64,000 nt of DNA from Micromonospora eburnea. GTDB taxonomy: Bacteria; Actinomycetota; Actinomycetes; Mycobacteriales; Micromonosporaceae. The DNA lies in NCBI RefSeq assembly GCF_900090225.1, contig NZ_FMHY01000002.1, positions 1,984,001 through 2,048,000 of the forward strand, given 5' to 3'. Positions 61,659 to 64,000 of the stretch are shown in pieces (the stretch's first letter is position 1; the number at the start of each line of letters is the position of its first letter). The position numbers and the translations under genes were made by a program. The notes beneath the pieces are model-generated. The model saw only the letters and a program-made list of their open reading frames with translations. It ran no database searches and had not been told where the DNA came from.

Positions 61659-63602
61659 GTGCTTGACAGAACGTCTCGACCGGGACGGCGGCGGTGGCTG
61701 GCCGCCCTCGCCGTGCCGGTGCTCGCCGTCGGGCTGTTCGCCGCGCCGGCCCGCGCGGCGGGCCTCACCCCGGTCACCAGCACGCTCACCTCGGCGAACC
61801 CGGCGGATGACATCCCGCACGCACAGAACGGTGACACCAAGGCGTTCGCCGAGATCGGCGGCACCGTCTACGTGGGTGGGTCGTTCACCTCCGTGAAGGC
61901 GGCGGCCGACGCCGGCTGGACCGCCCGCAACTACCTCTTCGCGTACGACCGCGCGACGGGCGCGCTGAAGACGGGCTTCGCCCCGGTGCTGGACGGCGCG
62001 GTGCACGCCCTCGCGGTCAGCCCCGACGGCAAGCTCATCGTCGGCGGCGCCTTCGCCAACGTCAACGGGGTCAGCCGTAAAAACCTGGTCGAGCTGGACC
62101 CGATCACCGGCGCCACCGTGACCAGCTGGGTCGGACGCGGCGACGGCGGCCTGGTCCGGCGTACCATCGTGGTCGGCAACCAGCTCTACCTCGGCGGCGC
62201 GTTCCACTGGATCAACGGCACCCAGCACTCCCTGCTCGCCCGGCTGAACGCCAGCACCGGCGAGATCGACCCGACGTTCCAGATCGACGCCAGCGTCGCC
62301 CGGTACAGCAGCGAACTGGTCTGGAGCCTCGCGGTCTCGCCGGACCACCGGACGCTCGTCGCGGTCGGCAACTTCACGCAGGTCAACGGGCAGGCCCGAA
62401 ACCAGGTCGTGATGGTGGACCTGGCCAACACCCCGGCGGTGGCGAACTGGAGCACCCAGCGGTACGTGGCGCCCTGCTACAACGCGTCGTTTCCCTTCTA
62501 CGCCCGGGACGTCGACTTCTCCGACGACGGCACCTACTTCGTCGTCATCGCCGACGGCGGCCGGGGCGACGGGGCGTACTGCGACGCGATCGCCCGGTTC
62601 GAGACCGCCGACCGGGGTGCCGGCATCGACGCCACCTGGGTCGACTACACCGGCACCGACTCGGTGACCTCGGTCGAGGTCACCGACAACGTGGTCTACG
62701 TGGGCGGCCACTTCCGCTGGCTGAACAACGCCAACGGCAGCGACACGGCCGGCGCCGGCGCGATCAACCGGTACGGCCTGGGCGCCCTCGACCCGATCAA
62801 CGGCCTGCCGCTGGTCTGGAATCCGACCCGCTCCGGCGCACCCTCGGGCACCACCGCCTGGGGCCCGATCGTCTGGGAGCTGTGGCGCGGCAGCACCGGC
62901 CTCTACGCCGGATTCGACTCCGACGGCCTCGGCAACGAGTACCACGGCCGGATGGGCCTGTTCCCGCTCTCCGGCGGTCGTACGGTCGCGGCGACCAACG
63001 CGCCGTCCGCGGCGTCCGGCTATCTCTACCTCTCCTCTTCGGACGGGCAGGCGACCAGGGTGCCGTTCAACGGGACCACCCTCGGCACCCCGGTCAGCAC
63101 CACCCAGCCGAACCTCACCGCCGCCGGGGCGTCGTTCTCGATCGGCAACAAGCTCTACTGGTCGAAGACCGACGCGGGCGCGCCGAACGGCAGCTACCTC
63201 GATGTGTCGATCTTCTCGGGCGGCTCGGTCGGCGCGCCCTGGGTCAGCAGCGGCTACAACGACTGGTTCAAACCGGCGACGATGAACGGCGCCTTCTATC
63301 TCGACGGCCGGATGTACTACACCAGGTCCGGCACGAACAGCCTGTTCTACCGCTACCTGGAGCCGGACGGCTACATCGTCGGCTGCACCGAGTTCACCCT
63401 GCCCAGCACCGGGCTGGCCTGGGGCAGCGTGCGCGGTATGGCCTGGGTGAACGGCAAGATCGTATACGGCTGGACGGACGGCTCGCTGCGCTCGGTGCCG
63501 TTCAACGCCTCGGCGGTGGACGGCGCTGCCGCGGTGCAGCTCGCGCCAGCCGGCGGCGCGGTGAACTGGTCGAGCAAGACGCTCTTCTTCGCCACCTCCT
63601 GA
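61659..63602 (+). CDS. Secreted delta-60-type beta-propeller protein
   Basis: A 647-residue exported protein. Signal peptide with a basic n-region and hydrophobic core (RTSRPGRRRWLAALAVPVLAVGLFAAPARA, cut near ARA|AG). Then repeats of the delta-60/F-x-x-VNG type: GSFTSVK, GAFANVNGVSRKNLVELDPITGATV, GAFHWINGTQHSLLARLNASTGEI, GNFTQVNGQARNQVVMVDL and GHFRWLNNANG...NRYGLGALDPINGL, likely blades of a propeller. A C-terminal beta-rich region follows (about 430-647). GTG61659 has GGGAGG five bases upstream and fits the signal peptide. Surface adhesin or polysaccharide-binding role is plausible but not shown. It lies between a glycosyltransferase and a Wzz-like gene. Confidence 0.85.
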   Translation: MLDRTSRPGRRRWLAALAVPVLAVGLFAAPARAAGLTPVTSTLTSANPADDIPHAQNGDTKAFAEIGGTVYVGGSFTSVKAAADAGWTARNYLFAYDRATGALKTGFAPVLDGAVHALAVSPDGKLIVGGAFANVNGVSRKNLVELDPITGATVTSWVGRGDGGLVRRTIVVGNQLYLGGAFHWINGTQHSLLARLNASTGEIDPTFQIDASVARYSSELVWSLAVSPDHRTLVAVGNFTQVNGQARNQVVMVDLANTPAVANWSTQRYVAPCYNASFPFYARDVDFSDDGTYFVVIADGGRGDGAYCDAIARFETADRGAGIDATWVDYTGTDSVTSVEVTDNVVYVGGHFRWLNNANGSDTAGAGAINRYGLGALDPINGLPLVWNPTRSGAPSGTTAWGPIVWELWRGSTGLYAGFDSDGLGNEYHGRMGLFPLSGGRTVAATNAPSAASGYLYLSSSDGQATRVPFNGTTLGTPVSTTQPNLTAAGASFSIGNKLYWSKTDAGAPNGSYLDVSIFSGGSVGAPWVSSGYNDWFKPATMNGAFYLDGRMYYTRSGTNSLFYRYLEPDGYIVGCTEFTLPSTGLAWGSVRGMAWVNGKIVYGWTDGSLRSVPFNASAVDGAAAVQLAPAGGAVNWSSKTLFFATS

Positions 63603-63664
63603 AGGTCCGACACCACATGGACGCTGGTCGAACTCCCACCCCACATCGCGCGAGGACCTGACCG

Positions 63665-64000
63665 ATGGACGTGACCGACGTCGCCGCCCGGCAGCACCCC
63701 GTCGGCCTCGCCGAGCTGGCCCGTATCCCGTTGCGACGCTGGCGGGCGGTGCTCGCCGTGGCGGCGTCGGTGCTGGCGGCCGTCCTGGTCTACCTGTTCG
63801 TGCTGCCGGCGAGCTTCACCGCGACCACTGCCGTGGTGGTCCGCCCGGTGGTCACCGACCCGTTCTCGGTGCCCTCCGGCGGTGCCGACCGGGCGGTGAA
63901 CATGACAGCCGAGAGCGGGATCGCGACCAGCAACGAGGTCATCGACAAGGTCGCCGGCATCACCGGCCGGCAGGCCGAGGACGTGGCCGACGCGCTCCAG
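63665..64000 (+). CDS. Wzz/chain-length determinant-like protein, N-terminal part (cut by window)
   Basis: The first 112 codons of a gene that runs past the window. A cytoplasmic N-terminus (MDVTDVAARQHPVGLAELARIPLRRWRAVL) leads into a membrane helix (about 30-48, VLAVAASVLAAVLVYLFVL), then PASFTATTAVVVRPVVTDPFSVPSGGADRAVNMTAESGIATSNEVIDKVAGITG, typical of polysaccharide co-polymerases (Wzz, CapA, Wzc N-terminus) with the conserved SFTATTAVVVRP-type stretch. Whether a C-terminal tyrosine kinase follows is not visible. It sets polysaccharide chain length in the inner membrane. ATG63665 has GAGGA about eight bases upstream. Confidence 0.85.
   Translation, partial: MDVTDVAARQHPVGLAELARIPLRRWRAVLAVAASVLAAVLVYLFVLPASFTATTAVVVRPVVTDPFSVPSGGADRAVNMTAESGIATSNEVIDKVAGITGRQAEDVADALQ

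Overview
The window is a high-GC chromosomal segment from an actinomycete, almost certainly a member of the Micromonosporaceae (Micromonospora-like). The gene order pimA - pdxS - pdxT - yebC ... ruvC - ruvA - ruvB ... rel - cyclophilin - metallo-beta-lactamase fold - hisS ... aspS ... rarA ... alaS - ruvX - mltG - aroE follows, from memory, the Mycobacterium tuberculosis block Rv2610c to Rv2552c. Short intergenic palindromes containing TGATCA, and paired GGGGCCCC hairpins, resemble repeats I recall from Micromonospora genomes. Many genes have a -10-like hexamer 6-8 bases before the start codon and no Shine-Dalgarno sequence, which suggests leaderless transcripts.

Layout. 1-3.6 kb: end of pimA, a LemA-like gene with an apparent frameshift, PLP synthase (pdxS, pdxT) and yebC. 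3.6-10.5 kb: accessory genes, mostly on the minus strand: an ABC-2 exporter, a LuxR-type two-component pair, an acetyltransferase, and a PadR regulator coupled to a HAAS-type membrane protein. 10.5-16.3 kb: dnaE1, an SPFH protein and a class V aminotransferase. 16.3-18 kb: remains of a TetR gene, a secreted lysozyme-like protein, and an 865-base non-coding stretch with a tandem array of hairpin-forming repeats and a TetR-type operator. 18-23 kb: drug-efflux MFS plus TetR, and a PucR regulator with 3-hydroxybutyrate dehydrogenase.

23.3-30.4 kb: ruvC-ruvA-ruvB, then yajC-secD-secF. ruvB is interrupted inside its Walker A motif, exactly between the Lys and Thr codons, by a 336-residue intein with an apparent LAGLIDADG endonuclease. 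The intein starts with Pro and has Trp in block B, Cys in block F and Thr at +1, the signature of class 3 inteins. 30.5-39 kb: apt, bifunctional rel, two membrane-anchored cyclophilins, an MBL-fold hydrolase, hisS and an acyl-ACP desaturase. 39-48.5 kb: secreted S1 protease, aspS, a reductase, an ArsR-like/MFS pair behind a 20-bp perfect inverted repeat, two acetyltransferases and rarA. 48.5-58.2 kb: a 1148-residue, mostly disordered single-pass membrane protein, then DUF948, DUF6167-like, alaS, ruvX, mltG and aroE with overlapping or close-packed starts. 58.2-64 kb: the start of what looks like a surface-polysaccharide locus (phosphotransferase-fold protein, PAP2 phosphatase, Alg14/Alg13-like glycosyltransferase, secreted beta-propeller, Wzz-like protein cut by the window end).

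The most notable item is the RuvB intein: an unspliced precursor cannot have a working P-loop, so Holliday-junction branch migration would depend on protein splicing. Next are the hairpin array near 17.5 kb and the large disordered membrane protein. No tRNA, rRNA, CRISPR array, insertion sequence or phage gene was seen.
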